From Gigaspora rosea (Eukaryota; Glomeromycota; Glomeromycetes; Diversisporales; Gigasporaceae), in assembly GCA_003550325.1 (NCBI GenBank), contig QKWP01000591.1, forward strand, positions 46,425 through 110,424: a stretch of DNA of 64,000 bases, in the 5' to 3' direction. The position numbers and the translations under genes were made by a program. Within the stretch, counting starts at the first letter, position 1. Every line of letters starts with the position of its first letter. The notes under the pieces were generated by a model. The model saw nothing but the letters and a program-made list of their open reading frames with translations, made no database searches and was not told where the DNA came from. Positions 24,641 through 36,427 of this stretch are shown here, in pieces.

Positions 24641-25760
24641 TTTTTCAATTTTTTTGTTGATCATTTTATTATTGCAAATTACAAAGCAATTTAATTCTGT
24701 AACTTGTAAATGATATATGAATAGTATAGTTCTAAAACTATATTGAGACATTTTTTATTTTATTAATATAGTTAAAATTTCAAATTTTTTTTAATTATGA
24801 TTTTGAATAGTGAAATTTTCCGATTTATAAGTTTAAACTATTGAGGCCGAAATATTTACTTATAATTCTTAAATATCTCAATATAGTTTTAAAACTAGGG
24901 CGAATCTATTTGTAACCGTGGTTACAGTTCCGAGCCAATCAAATTGCTAGATTAGGTATGACAAAAAAATTCAAAAAATTACAAATCGCAAATAACTTCA
25001 AATTGTGCCTATGAAACCAATATTTTTTTCTAGCTAAAAATGCTTTTTAAGGTGTTTTATTATATAATAAACCTTCTTCTAACTCTAAAACTAACCCTAA
25101 CCCTAATCTGGTTACTGTCACCGCCGGTGACAAGCACATTTTTTCTTAAAACTACACTAATTTGCAATTTACAGAATTGAATTTGCTTTACTAGAGCAGG
25201 AGTTAGAACGTTTTGAAGATGTGTTATTATAAAATTTCATAAAAATCACATCTTTAAATGTTATAACTCCTGCTCTAGTAAAGCAAATTCAATTCTGTAA
25301 CTTGCAAATGATATATAAATAGTGTAGTTTTAAAACTATGTTGAGACATTTTTTTATTGATATGGTTAAAATTCAAATATTCTTTTAATTATAAATTTAA
25401 ATAATAAAATATTACGATTAAGTTTAAACTATAGAGACCCGATATACAACATGTAGTTTTAAAACTACACTACTAATATATCATTTGCAAGGAATTTTGC
25501 TTTACTAGAGCGGGAGTTAGAACGTGTGATTTTTATAATTGTTATAATAAATTATCTACTATAAATTTTTATAAACAATCACATATCTTTAAAACGTTCT
25601 AACTCCTGCTATAGTAAAGCAAATTCAATTCTGTAACTTGCAAATGATATATGAATAGTGTAGATTTAAAACTATGTTGAGACATTTAAGAATTATAAAA
25701 TTGAATTTGCTTTACTGGAGCAAGAGTTAGAACGTTTTGAAGATACGTGATTTTAAATAT
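24641..25760. repeat. Cluster of diverged inverted and direct repeat units
   Basis: The phrases 'aattctgtaacttgcaaatg' and 'tactagagcaggagttagaa' (or complements) occur at least three times (about 24695, 25170-25310, 25490-25650, 25710), mostly as facing pairs. One array member is split by the 248-bp MITE at 24898-25145. Non-coding, repeat-on-repeat structure. Confidence 0.6.
24898..25145 (-). mobile_element. 248-bp MULE-type MITE, copy 2
   Basis: Reverse complement of the element at 16375-16621. It starts 'gggcgaatctatttgtaac' and ends 'gacaagcacattttttc'. It is flanked by the 9-bp duplication 'ttaaaacta' (24889-24897 and 25146-25154). Sequence identity with the other copy is high by eye. 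The different duplication shows a separate insertion. Confidence 0.9.
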
Positions 25761-25821
25761 TTAGTGTAAATCATATCTGATATATAGTGTTGCACTATGA
25801 TAGTAAATCATTTGGTGTGAC

Positions 25822-26508
25822 CAGGGACGATGATTTTCTGCGGTGGTTAAGACTAAATTCTGCGTGCGGTTAAGGTAAATTCTGTGATTTAATGTGATAA
25901 AAATTTTTTGCGAATTCTGTGTAATATTGCGAAATTCTGTGCGATTCTGTGTAACAAAATGCTAATTCTGTGCGATTCGTGGCAAAAAAGTGTTAATTCT
26001 GTGGTTTAATACGCTTATTCATAAAAATTTATTTATAATATTTAAAAAAACATTGTTACGTATATTTGATAAAAAGACCGAGAAAATAAAGTCAAAAGTT
26101 TTTATACTACATAACTAATTGCGCTATCATATTCATTTTGATATCAAGAAAAAAAACCAACCCATAAAAAAAGTTTGATTTCTTATAGTTAAATTTATGT
26201 TTGGAAAAGCTTTTATCATGATTAGAGACGCAGGTGAATTGCTTTATGGTAAAAGTTATGACAAGTTACGGAAGTTCACCTGCACCCCCTAGTCATGATT
26301 TTCTTGAAAGTATATGCTTGTTTAAACTCGATACATATATCATATGTTGGTTGAATCTCCTACTATGAAATTTTCAATCCGATTGGTCAATAATCAGATG
26401 ACCTCAATTTTTTCATATTCTGCGGTGATTGAGAGTGATTTCTGTGGTTGGCTGTACTTAAGAGAAATTCTGCTGTTTTCTGTGAATCACAGAAAATCAT
26501 CGTCCCTG
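25822..26508. mobile_element. 687-bp non-autonomous hAT-type element
   Basis: Ends 'cagggacgatgattttctg' and its complement, flanked by the 8-bp duplication 'ggtgtgac' (25814-25821 and 26509-26516). Inside are repeated phrases 'aattctgtg(c/t)gattctgtg' near both ends and an inner pair 'cacctgc'/'gcaggtg'. There is no transposase. The 'CAGGGAC' end and 8-bp duplication match hAT elements. A second, shorter relative lies at 44460-44749. Confidence 0.85.
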
Positions 26509-26516
26509 GGTGTGAC

Positions 26517-26769
26517 ACACTATTAAGTGACGTGAAGAATATCAAACGAAACATTCAATAAAAATAGCACAAATAATAAATACTAAAAAAACAACAACAC
26601 TAAGCCGTAAAAGAAAGCACTATCACTAGTTGTTGAAGCGCTCGGGTATATTCGGGTAGTGAACGATCGGTTTGCCATTGAACGATCGGTTGTATAATGG
26701 GTAAGGAAGTAATGTCGCGTTTTTGTTAGTAGTTCTTAGAACTCACTGTTAGAAAATCGACGCGACATC
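26517..26769. promoter_or_regulatory. Upstream region of the small unknown gene
   Basis: It contains the facing pair 'taatgtcgcg' (26712) and 'cgcgacatca' (26762) just before the ATG, and a doubled 'gaacgatcggtt' (26664 and 26682). These may be promoter or 5' UTR structures. There is no other feature. Confidence 0.35.
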
Positions 26770-27111
26770 ATGTCAGAGCCAATGGAAGTATTAGAAACTC
26801 ATTTACCGCCTGTGACAACAACTACTGATCTTCAACAGGAAGAGACGCTGAAGAACGTTGAGTCAGACAAGCTCAAGACTAAACAAGAATGGGTTAAACG
26901 TATGCGGTTAAAATTCAGCATTCGACCCGAATTTGAAATTACTCAGAATATATTACATTCGGATGGCACGTTGAACCAAGAGTAAGAACTTTTACACATT
27001 AATTCATAGGTAATAATATAATTTACGAAAAAAACAAACCGTTTATTTAAATTTAGTTACTTTCGACCTCCAAAAGGATCACCACAGTTACAACGAAAAT
27101 TGACAGAAAAG
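26770..27111 (+). CDS. Small unknown gene, 5' exons
   Basis: Exon 1 26770-26981 and exon 2 27057-27111 join in frame through a GT-AG intron. The product starts 'MSEPMEVLETHLPPVTTTT' and runs on to 'LHSDGTLNQDYFRPPKGSPQ' and 'RKLTEK'. It is hydrophilic with a basic middle ('EWVKRMRLKFSIRP') and I do not recognise a family. The 3' end is unclear. With the good donor 'GTAAGG' at 27112, the next exon could start at 28034 ('IQPSLVLRALSKLL', stop about 100 bp on), which makes the hAT MITE intronic. Without splicing, the frame runs 26 more codons as a hydrophobic stretch and stops inside the MITE at about 27191. Confidence 0.5.
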
Positions 27112-27163
27112 GTAAGGTTGCTGTGTATTTTGAGTTTGGGAATTGGGATTTCTATTTTACTAG

Positions 27164-27363
27164 TAGGGTTCGAGGCACAGGTAAAAAATTAGGCATGCCT
27201 CTGAGGGCATGACTTGAGTTGAGAAAACAATTGCTTTCCATTCTTTGATGTTGATTAACTGTCTACACTTCTGCCAATCAGATACGACATTTATGTCACA
27301 TGACTAGGGCGTCTGAAAGGCATTCCCCTAAGGCATGTCAGTGCCTCTGTGCCTTGAACCCTA
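27164..27363. mobile_element. 200-bp hAT-type MITE
   Basis: Ends 'tagggttcgaggcacag' and 'ctgtgccttgaaccct' plus a, flanked by the 8-bp duplication 'tttactag' (27156-27163 and 27364-27371). Inner pair: 'ttaggcatgcct' / 'aaggcatgtca'. It lies in the 3' intron or tail of the small unknown gene. Confidence 0.85.
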
Positions 27364-27371
27364 TTTACTAG

Positions 27372-28193
27372 GGTTAATAATCAAAAACCAAAATATGCGT
27401 TCAACTTTTAGTCAATCAAATTTGTTAAAGCAATAAAATTACTAAAACTTCGTTATTTTCATTTTTAGATTAAGAAAATTAAATGATTTAATGACTAGAT
27501 AGGATATATTGAATAAAAGCGATGTTAGGCTAATAGTTAAGTCGAATATATACATAATAAATAAACAGTATAATAAAAGTTTAAAGTTTCCTTCGAAATT
27601 CGATTTGCAAAAAGGTGTGACACCGTGATTTTCGTGATGATTGGCGGGAAATCTCAGATTCTACAGTTCTAAATAGCTATCTATCTATCGATCATCCACT
27701 CTCAATCAGTAATTGAAAATCTATAGAATTGAAATCTTTTTGCAAAGCGCAATAATAGTTTTTAGAAGAGTAAAGCTCTTAAAAATCGATTCCCTATCAG
27801 TTATGTGGCCTTTCATTCTCGATCGTTAATTAATCCGTAATTGTTAAATGAATCACAGAACTAAAAAAGAGTACTATAACATATTTAGTAAATTAATACC
27901 CTATAAAGTAAAAGCATTTCCTTATATTAAAATGACAATTTTTTGATTTTATAATTAATGTAATATATTCGATATATATAATATATATATACCATTTTTT
28001 TTTGGACATCTTGGTGATTTGTTTGCCAAACAGATTCAGCCATCGTTAGTACTACGTGCGTTGAGTAAATTATTATCGTGTTATTATTTAACTAAATCCA
28101 GAAATCATTATCTGTTATTCTTAATTTGTCGGTATTAACGTTAAATGCTAAGCCCGAATCATAATTCTATTTCTTGTTGAATTAATTAGAATA
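27372..28193. other. Intron or spacer before the phosphatase gene
   Basis: AT-rich. It holds a possible last exon of the preceding small gene (from 28034) and the likely promoter of the synaptojanin gene. Nothing else is recognised. Confidence 0.4.
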
Positions 28194-31100
28194 ATGCAAA
28201 GCGAAATATTATTTCGAGATTACCCCCGTTCTATTGCCCTTCGGCCGATTCAATATGAAAATAATGGTAACCCCTACGGAAAATCAAATCCTTTATTATT
28301 ATTATTTGATCAAGTACAGCAAAGTTATAACGATTCTCCATTACAATGCAATGTAAGACTTCTACATGAATCTGATGTTGATATAATGGATTATCGACAG
28401 CTTAGCTCAAGGGCCGTTTATGGGTGCCTTGGGTTGCTTCAAGTTGAACGAGGTAATATATTATTCTCCTTTCGTAAATTTAAACAAATAAAAATTTGTT
28501 ACTTATATAGTTTAAATTTTAAGAAATGTTCCTAGCGGTTGTAACAGAATGTCTTCCTGTTGGGGAAATTCGTCCAACTGAGTCTGTTTTTCGAATTATC
28601 GATGTAGAATTTCATTCGCTTACCAATAATGCTCGGTATTCTATTTCGACATACGCCAGCAATAGATCATTTTATGATGATAGTTCGATCAATGAACAAT
28701 CGTTACAACAACAATCTTATGAACATCCATGTACTCAATTAAGAAAGTTACTATCAAATGGTCACTTTTATTTTTCTTCGGATTTTGATTTAACAAAGAC
28801 TTTGAACGTTAGGTATAATTTTATAATTTTATTCACCTGATCCACGGGTCTAATAAGCACATAAATTTTTATAATTCAAAATTTTTTTATTATAATATCA
28901 GGTCAAGAACATCATCGGCAGATAAATATACTTATGATGATCATTTCCTATGGAATAAATTCATGATTAATGAATTGTTGAACTTTAGATCTAAACTTAT
29001 CAAATCAGAACAAGAAGAAATGGACGCTTGTGGTTTTTTAGTAAGTTTTCTTTTTGTACTTTTGAGTCAAGATTTTGTAAAATTAGGATTCTTTCTCATA
29101 TTATTGCCTTAATTCAAAGGTGTTAGCTATTCAAGGATTTGTCGGAATACAAGAAACAACGATTGGTTCTTCAAATGTGACCTTATCACTCATATCTAAA
29201 TTGAGTTGTAAACGTGCTGGTAAATTTCTCTATATAATTTTAATATATACCATTTAATTTTCCCTTCTGAATAAATTTATTAATTCTTTTCAAGGAACAA
29301 GGTTCAACATTCGTGGAATAGATGATGATGGCAATGTTGCTAATTTTGTCGAGGTATTGATACATTTGAATCGTTTATATTCTGGAATAAACAAATATAT
29401 TAATTACATTCAATGACTTGCTATTGATTTTTCAGACTGAAACGATATTAAAACTGCCTGAAGCATGCTTTTCTTATATTCAAATTCGAGGGAGTGTACC
29501 AGGTATTAACATTACTAATCATGATGATATATATTAATTAATACGAATTCACTATAAATTCATTGCTTGTATTCTTCTTTAGTATTCTGGGAACAGCCGG
29601 TAAAATAAATTATTATATCATGGTTATTTTTTTTTCCTCCATAAATTCATCAAACATTTTTTATTACTCAAAGGGATTACAAGTAATGAGCCATAAAATC
29701 CAAATATCACGTGGTCCTGCAGCGACACAACCCGCTGTAGAGCGTCATTTCAATGAGTTGCAGAGTAGATATGGTGATGTACAAATCTTAAATCTTCTTG
29801 GAACTAAAGAGGGTGAATATATATTGAGCAAAGAATTTCAAGATCGTATAATAGACTTAAACGGGAATGGCTTAGAAAATCGGGTGTTGTTTACAAATTT
29901 TGACTTTAATTCGATCTGTAAAAATGGAAATTATGAAAATATGGCTCAATTATTTAGCATGATTGGAGAAAAGTTAGAGTACTTCGCGTTCTTTGTTCTG
30001 GATAAAGAAACGAATAGTCCCATATTTTATCAAAAAGGTGTTTTTAGAACTAATTGCATGGATTGGTATATGTTACTATTTTTTAAATTTTATTTTTTAT
30101 ATCGTTTCCTTAATTTGATAAGATATTTATTTTTTTTTTATTTTAATCTATTGTGTTTTAAGTTTAGATAGGTATTATCATATTCGCTTTTAGATGTACT
30201 CAAAGTATACTCACTCGTAGAAATTCATGTTAACTCAAGGGATTTCCCTAAATTTTGTAGCTTTGTTCATCATCCAAAACAAAATGGATTATTGAATATC
30301 ATTAAAATTTGGGGATATAATCTTGGGTTGGCGTAGATTTTCACGCGTGAGAGTAATCTCTTGTTATCACTTGTAAATGACTATCTTTTCTGGCACAATA
30401 GAACAAATGTAGTCCAAACTGCTCTATCAAAAGATACAATAAATACATATATTAGGCTTATAGGAGATGTTTCAGAATATGATATTGAAAGTCTTCAATC
30501 CCGACATTCTATTTTATGGGCAGAAAATGGTGATAGTCTATCAAAAATTTATACTGGTACCGGAGCTCTTCGATCAGAATACACCCGAAGCGGAAAAGTC
30601 ACATGGGCCGGTACATGTTTTTTAATGAAATTCTGTCATCTCATACATAAATTTTATAATACTTAATATATATACGCATATGCTGAAATGTTTTGCAGGT
30701 GTCCTTACTGATGCTACAAAAACCGTTAACAGGTTTTATATCAATAACTTTCAAGACAAGTCAAAACAGGAAGCAATCGATTTATTACTTGTAAGTGTTA
30801 TTTATTTAAATTGGGTAAATTATACAATTCCATGAAAATATACGATTACATGAATTTTTATTGAACTTTTTAAAGGGAAAATTGTTAAATTCCAAAGCAA
30901 TTGAGATCCATGATCCAGTTAATGAGGCGATACGTGAAGATATCCTAAGCAGGTAATAGCTATTGGTACGATAATATCAATAAAACATGATTATTTTTGT
31001 TCTTTCATAAAATATCAAAATATATATGCTATATAGGTTAAGTGACTATTGTTCGAAATCTACGATCAATGTATTTGTCAGTACATACAATTTGAATGGG

Positions 31101-33558
31101 CGCCTACCATCCGGAGAGCCTCTCTCACCCTGGTTATTTACTTTTAGCGACCGTACGTACTGGAAGTCCTTGATTTCGAACATTTTATGACAAATTTATT
31201 TATTTATTATTATTATTATTTTGTAAATAGACGAGCCTGATCCGCATCTATTTGTCATCGGTTTTCAGGAGATTGTCGAGTTAAAAGCACAACAGGTAAA
31301 TCGAATGATTTACATTGTTTAAGAGGTAGTAAATCTTATAATAGATCTTAAAAAAATTTTATAAATAAACTCAGATAGTTTCAGCTGACCTAGAACAATT
31401 GTAAGCTTTTTTTTATTTCATAACGTCTTAGTCTTAGTGATTTATATCTTTTGCTAATATATATATATATATATATATATGCATAATTTAGGCGAATTTG
31501 GGAGAAGGAAATAAGTAAAGCTTTAAATAGTCGTCCTGGTCAGCGTTCTAATTATGTAATATTGCGATCCGGGCAGTTAGTTGGTACAGCGTTAGTTATT
31601 TACGCGAGATCTGACATTGTATCCAACATACGCAATGTTGAATATGTAATGAAAAAGGTCGGGATTCTCTTCTTTCATCTATAATGTACCAATATTTAAT
31701 AACTCACCATTTGCATTTAATAATGTTTTATATTGCAGATGGGTTTGGGCGGTATGGCTGGAAATAAAGGAGCTGTTGCCATTCGACTTGATTATCATGA
31801 TACCAGCATATGCTTTGTCACAGCACATTTTGCATCTGGTAAGAAACGTATATATAACTTTATCCTTATCTGATATTATTTTATTGCTAATATATGGTTA
31901 CATAATGATCGCGTAGGACAATCAAACTTAGAAGATAGAAATAGAGATTACCATACTGTCAATGATGGATTAATTTTTCGAAATGGTCGTCGCCTCTTGC
32001 ATCACGAGTAAGTAAATTTTTACGATGCACCAAACTTTTAATTTATTTCGTTGACATATAATTTATTAACTGTTATTTTATACTTAAGATATGTTGTATT
32101 CTTTGGAGATTTTAACTACCGCATAAATTTAGGAAACGAGGAGGTAATTTCATTATTCGAATATGATACCTCATTTAACATAAGTAATAATAATACTGTA
32201 TTTGATTAGGCTAAGGAACTTATATATCAAGAAAATTTTGATCAACTATTGAAATTTGAGCAGGTAAAATAATAATTTTCTATAAATCAAAAATTCTGAT
32301 TTCGTATTAAATAGTAGATTTTTTAAACGTTATTTTTTATAGTTAACAAACCAAATAAACTACGGTCTCGCATTCACGGAGTATATTGAAGGGCCCATTA
32401 CCTTTTTTCCCACATATAAATATGATAATGGTACTGATGAATATGATACTAGGTATTTACAAATCTCTGATAGAATTAGTTTAAGTCTGCCGCAACATAT
32501 TTATTTTTTTCATTTTTTTTTAGCGAGAAGGCTCGAACACCTGCATGGACAGGTTAGCTTTGTTACCATGACATAAAATATACAATTCAATAGTTATTAA
32601 TTCAAAGTTAATCAATTTTAGATAGAATATTATATCGAGGAAATAAAGTTAGTCTTTAGTAAATATGTATCTTTTTTGTTTTTCATTTTTTTATCTTGTT
32701 TTCTAGGTTTTAATAAATCTTTTTTTTTTTTTTTTTTTAGATCCGACAGATTGGATACTCTAGGGCAGAATTAAGGGTTTCTGATCATCGACCAGGTAAA
32801 TGTTTTATTAAATTTTGTATGAATCAATGACATTTTAAAATGCTTATATTTACATTAAATTTTGTAGTCATGTCATCATTTGATATAGAGGTAAGTAAAT
32901 GCATTTGTATTTTATTAATCTCTTAGTATTGACTTTTTTTTTTTTTTAGGTAATTAAATGTGACGAAGCAGCCAAAAAAAAAATACAAGGGGAACTTTAT
33001 GTCGCGAAACAAAAAACAATGTCGAGAAGTATTGAAAAACAAACTGCGCTTTCAATACTAGAAAGTGTTGAAAAGACAGTGCATTCAATATCAGGAAATG
33101 GTGAAAAGCAAGCTACACGTTCTATACTAGGAAATGGTGAAAAGCAACCTTCGCGTTCACAATTTAATGATGTCATCATAACTAATGGTGATAATGAACT
33201 AGGAAAGGCAAATTATGCTAGAAAGTATAATAATCCGCCGAATGATCATCAAGATAATATAATCACTGCTGATAATAGTAATATAAGCAAAGAGACAGGT
33301 CCTGCTGTTGGTCTTTTGATTAATGTTGATGAAAGCAATAAAAAGGAAGAATGTTCGTATTAATTTGCAATAAGTTTTAGGAAGGACTTTTTTTTAAATT
33401 ACACATATTTACTCATATTTCTTAACATGTATTAATTTGCATTCTCATTAAAATTTTAATTTTGATTCTCTTAGTACCACCACCAAGTTCAGACACATTT
33501 CAATGGTGGGCAGATTATAAAGGTATTGTTAGAAATAATTTCTAGTCTCATAGTCTTA

Positions 33559-33597
<39 letters not shown>

Positions 33598-33627
33598 TAC
33601 TATTATTAATTATTATTATTATTATTA

Positions 33628-33682
<55 letters not shown>

Positions 33683-34512
33683 AGATAAATTATTTATAAT
33701 TTTCAAAAACAAAATTTAATAACATAGGCGATTCTTCTTCACCGATGGTTGTAGATAAGAGTGTCATAAATCGGAAATATAGAAATTTTTCCAGCAATCC
33801 TTTTTATGAATTGAATCCACGATTAATAAGGTCATTGTCACTGAAACCATTGATACCGTCCAAATCTACAACGTCTAAATCGGTAATAAGGCATAATAGT
33901 TTGGGAAGCATTCTAAGAACAAATAACTTTACTGAAGATGATGATGAGTTTTTAGCAAAGGCACCAAAATTCGGTGATCTCACTTCATCCGCACAACGAG
34001 GTATATAATAGTATGAGACATGTCCGTATACAAGGGTTCCAAATGTTTAATTAGTAATCAAATGAATTGGTCACTCAAAATTTATGTAAATTTATATAAA
34101 TTTTATTTAATTAAAGGATATATATAATAAATTTGAAATTTAAATATAGAAATTTAAAATATACTATATTTGCGCATCCTATTTTTATTATTGTTTGTTT
34201 CGGTTGATACAGTATTAGGTCCATAGGATTTTTACAGGGCTATCCCCAAATTTCCTGGTCGGATGCGTCGGATCTAGGTTGGCATTTAGCCCTAGTTGTT
34301 AGCAGGCTCTATAGCAAAATTATCGGCTGGGCATTTTTTACTTAATGAATGGATATGATTTCATTACAGTATTAAGATCTTGGGCAAAATTAATCAATTC
34401 CGATCCAGCCGACCATGATTCCGATGTACTCCGACGTAGGAGTTTTGGGGACCCCCTTATATCTAGTGATGTGCTACCGGTAGATATTGTCGCAGATCAT
34501 AATTTAAAATAA
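28194..34512 (+). CDS. Synaptojanin-type phosphoinositide phosphatase (SAC plus 5-phosphatase)
   Basis: Twenty-nine exons, all joined in frame (1163 residues): 28194-28452, 28524-28812, 28902-29040, 29120-29219, 29295-29353, 29436-29502, 29583-29599, 29674-30065, 30163-30171, 30402-30610, 30699-30790, 30876-30952, 31037-31152, 31231-31295, 31375-31400, 31492-31657, 31739-31838, 31917-32007, 32089-32143, 32210-32263, 32343-32452, 32524-32552, 32622-32647, 32741-32795, 32868-32890, 32950-33352, 33475-33522, 33728-34000, 34370-34512. The SAC domain shows 'GTRFNIRGIDDDGNVANF', 'QIRGSVPVFWEQP' and the CX5R loop 'CMDCLDRT'. The 5-phosphatase shows 'NVFVSTYNLNGRLPSGE', 'IGFQEIVELKAQQ', 'GGMAGNKGAVAIR', 'FFGDFNYRI', 'EKARTPAWTDRIL' and 'SDHRP'. 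The tail is polar with 'PPPSS' and an NPF motif (EH-domain ligand), as in endocytic synaptojanins. The least certain donor is GTTCGT at 33353. Confidence 0.93.
30163..30171 (+). other. 9-nt microexon of the SAC catalytic loop
   Basis: 'tttagatag' lies between an AG (30161-30162) and a GT (30172-30173). Exon 8 ends '...tgc atg gat tg' at 30065 and exon 10 starts 'aacaaatgta' at 30402. Only with these 9 bases does the product read CMDCLDRTNVVQT, the invariant SAC catalytic sequence. The microexon supplies the end of the second Cys, Leu, Asp and most of the catalytic Arg. Confidence 0.85.
33555..33680. repeat. ATT trinucleotide microsatellite in an intron
   Basis: About 125 bp of (ATT)n with a few breaks, in the intron 33523-33727 of the synaptojanin gene. 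Likely polymorphic. Confidence 0.9.
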
Positions 34513-34924
34513 AATCTACATTCTATACTTAACCTGCTAGCCTTCTAAAACCCATTAATACTTGTTTATTATAATTTTTTTTTAAAACTAACCCTAACCC
34601 TAAAAAATGCACCCCAAAAAAATTTAGTTTCGAGATTTTATACTATCATTTTATTTTAATCTGGATTTCATTATGATCTGTCACATATATTATCTACTGG
34701 CAGATACCATTTACATCATTTTGTAACATTCCAGGATAAAACGCACATTTTGTAATGCCCATTAAAGCTAGTATCCGAACTGTTTAATTTTGCTCCTGCA
34801 TTTTATACTAAATATAAAGAAAAAGTAAGCTTAACAGATACTGCATTGTTATTACCCTCACTTTAATTCAAAAAACACTCTAGCAGCAGAAAAATAAAAG
34901 TACAAGCTGGCTCAGAACAAATTT
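34513..34924. other. Spacer between the phosphatase gene and the IS607 relic
   Basis: It contains 'actaaccctaaccctaaa' at about 34586-34603 in an otherwise AT-rich stretch. No gene is seen. The left end of the IS607-type element probably lies near its 3' side. Confidence 0.4.
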
Positions 34925-34927
34925 ACT

Positions 34928-35262
34928 TATCTAAGTGCAAGCAAGATTCAGGGGACATATAATATCTTAGTTGAAACATTGCAATGATGGGCTGCTTTTG
35001 GAAAAGTGGCAATCATTAAATCCTAGAAAAAATGATATTATTCAATTACAGACGTACACAAAGCCTTTGAAAATAATCAAAGGCTGCCAGAATCTACGCA
35101 AAAGGCCAGGATCTGTTATGCAAGAGTCAGTTCAGAGCACCAGCAAGGTGACCTTGAACGACAGATCGTGGAACTTCAGCATAATTACCCAAGATATGAA
35201 ATCATTAGTAATATTAGTTTAGAACTCAATTGGAAATGCAGAGATTTCTTGTTCTTTTGGAA
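34928..35262 (+). pseudogene. IS607-type serine recombinase (TnpA) relic
   Basis: One frame (starting TAT at 34928) reads through three stops. The first part, 'YLSASKIQGTYNILVETL', then 'WAAFGKVAII' and 'YYSITDVHKAF', is the MerR-like winged helix of IS607 TnpA. It is followed by 'ARICYARVSSEHQQGDLERQ', the serine-recombinase start with the catalytic Ser in ARVSS, and 'YEIISNISLELNWKCRDFL', the typical next block. IS607 TnpA moves the element by serine recombination without inverted ends or target duplications. The recombinase breaks off after about 110 residues and the frame continues into TnpB/Fanzor-like sequence. Two TGA and one TAG stop interrupt the helix-turn-helix part. Inactive. Confidence 0.85.
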
Positions 35263-35790
35263 TGAATACACTTTGAAGGAGTCAAAGAAGCGGTGGTTAC
35301 CTGAAAAGACTGATTGTGTTGCTTTGAATCTGAACTTGTGGTGTAGATCTTTGAAAAAAATGAAATACTGCTTGTAGTATTTAGTTCAGATATTTGTGCC
35401 AATAATAATAAAACTTGAGAACTTGCAAAAGACTTAATTTCAATCATTACAGTATTTTGGTGTAACATAATGGATTACACTCCGCTACCAATTGCAAAAG
35501 AAAAAAAGAGACTGCTCAAGTATTTAAAAGTTCCAAGAAAAAAGTAATAAAACTTCTAGCAGACAAGGTATGATGTATTCGCCTTTTTCCCACTTAGGAG
35601 AAATGATTAAGACTTAGGCAATGGATAGTAACAGCTAAATGAACATACAATCGATACCTTGTTATGGTCGAAAAAGAAGGCATTGAATAAAAAAAAAGGA
35701 CTTACAGGCTTGATGTCTTAACGCTACAAACTTTTAGAATATAACAGAACTTAAGTGAATTTTAGATATGCCTTATGATATTTGAGATAC

Positions 35791-36223
35791 ATATCAGCAG
35801 ATTTTTGGAATTTACTATTAAAAATTCCAAAAATATTTAATAGTGAATATCTTTTGTTCTACTGGTTCGTTTTGATGAAACAATTACCAAAATGTTCGTC
35901 TCAATGAGACGATTCTATTGGACCCAAAATCGTCAAAATCCAATCACAGAATCCTGAGTTCGATAAAGATATGTGTCACTTCAGGTGTTGTCGGATTGGT
36001 TAAACCAATCCAAAAACACCCGAAGTAAAACAAATCATTAATGATATCGGGATTCTGAGATTGGATTTTGACGATTTTGGGTCCATTAGAATAGTATTAG
36101 AATCATCTCATCGAGACAAACATTTTGGTAATTGTTTTATCGAAAACGGACCAGTAGATCAAAAGTTGTTCCTGTTAAATATTTTTGAATTTTTAATAGT
36201 AAATCCCAAAAATCTGCCGATAT
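35791..36223. mobile_element. 433-bp foldback element inside the Fanzor relic
   Basis: Ends 'atatcagcagatttttgg' and 'caaaaatctgccgatat'. Arms of about 190 bp carry 'ccaaaatgttcgtctcaatg' and its imperfect complement. It splits the Fanzor sequence between the block ending near 35790 and 'EAINDLLKG' at 36224. A larger relative with the same inner sequence is at 40519-41173. Confidence 0.85.
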
Positions 36224-36427
36224 GAAGCAATAAATGACTTACTTAAAGGATATACATCTAATTTGATACAAAATATAAAAACTTTAAAATAAAGTTCTGC
36301 TCTAAAAAAGATCCACAACAATCAATTGTAATACTTTCTAAACATTGGGGTAAATTTCATGATAAATTCTTATTTCTTCATAAAATAAACTCAGCAGAAT
36401 CTCTTCCAAAAAAACTTGAATATGATA

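Noticed and set aside
33019..33363. Independent 114-residue gene
   Set aside because: It is the polar tail of exon 26 of the synaptojanin-type gene; the frame starts upstream at 32950.
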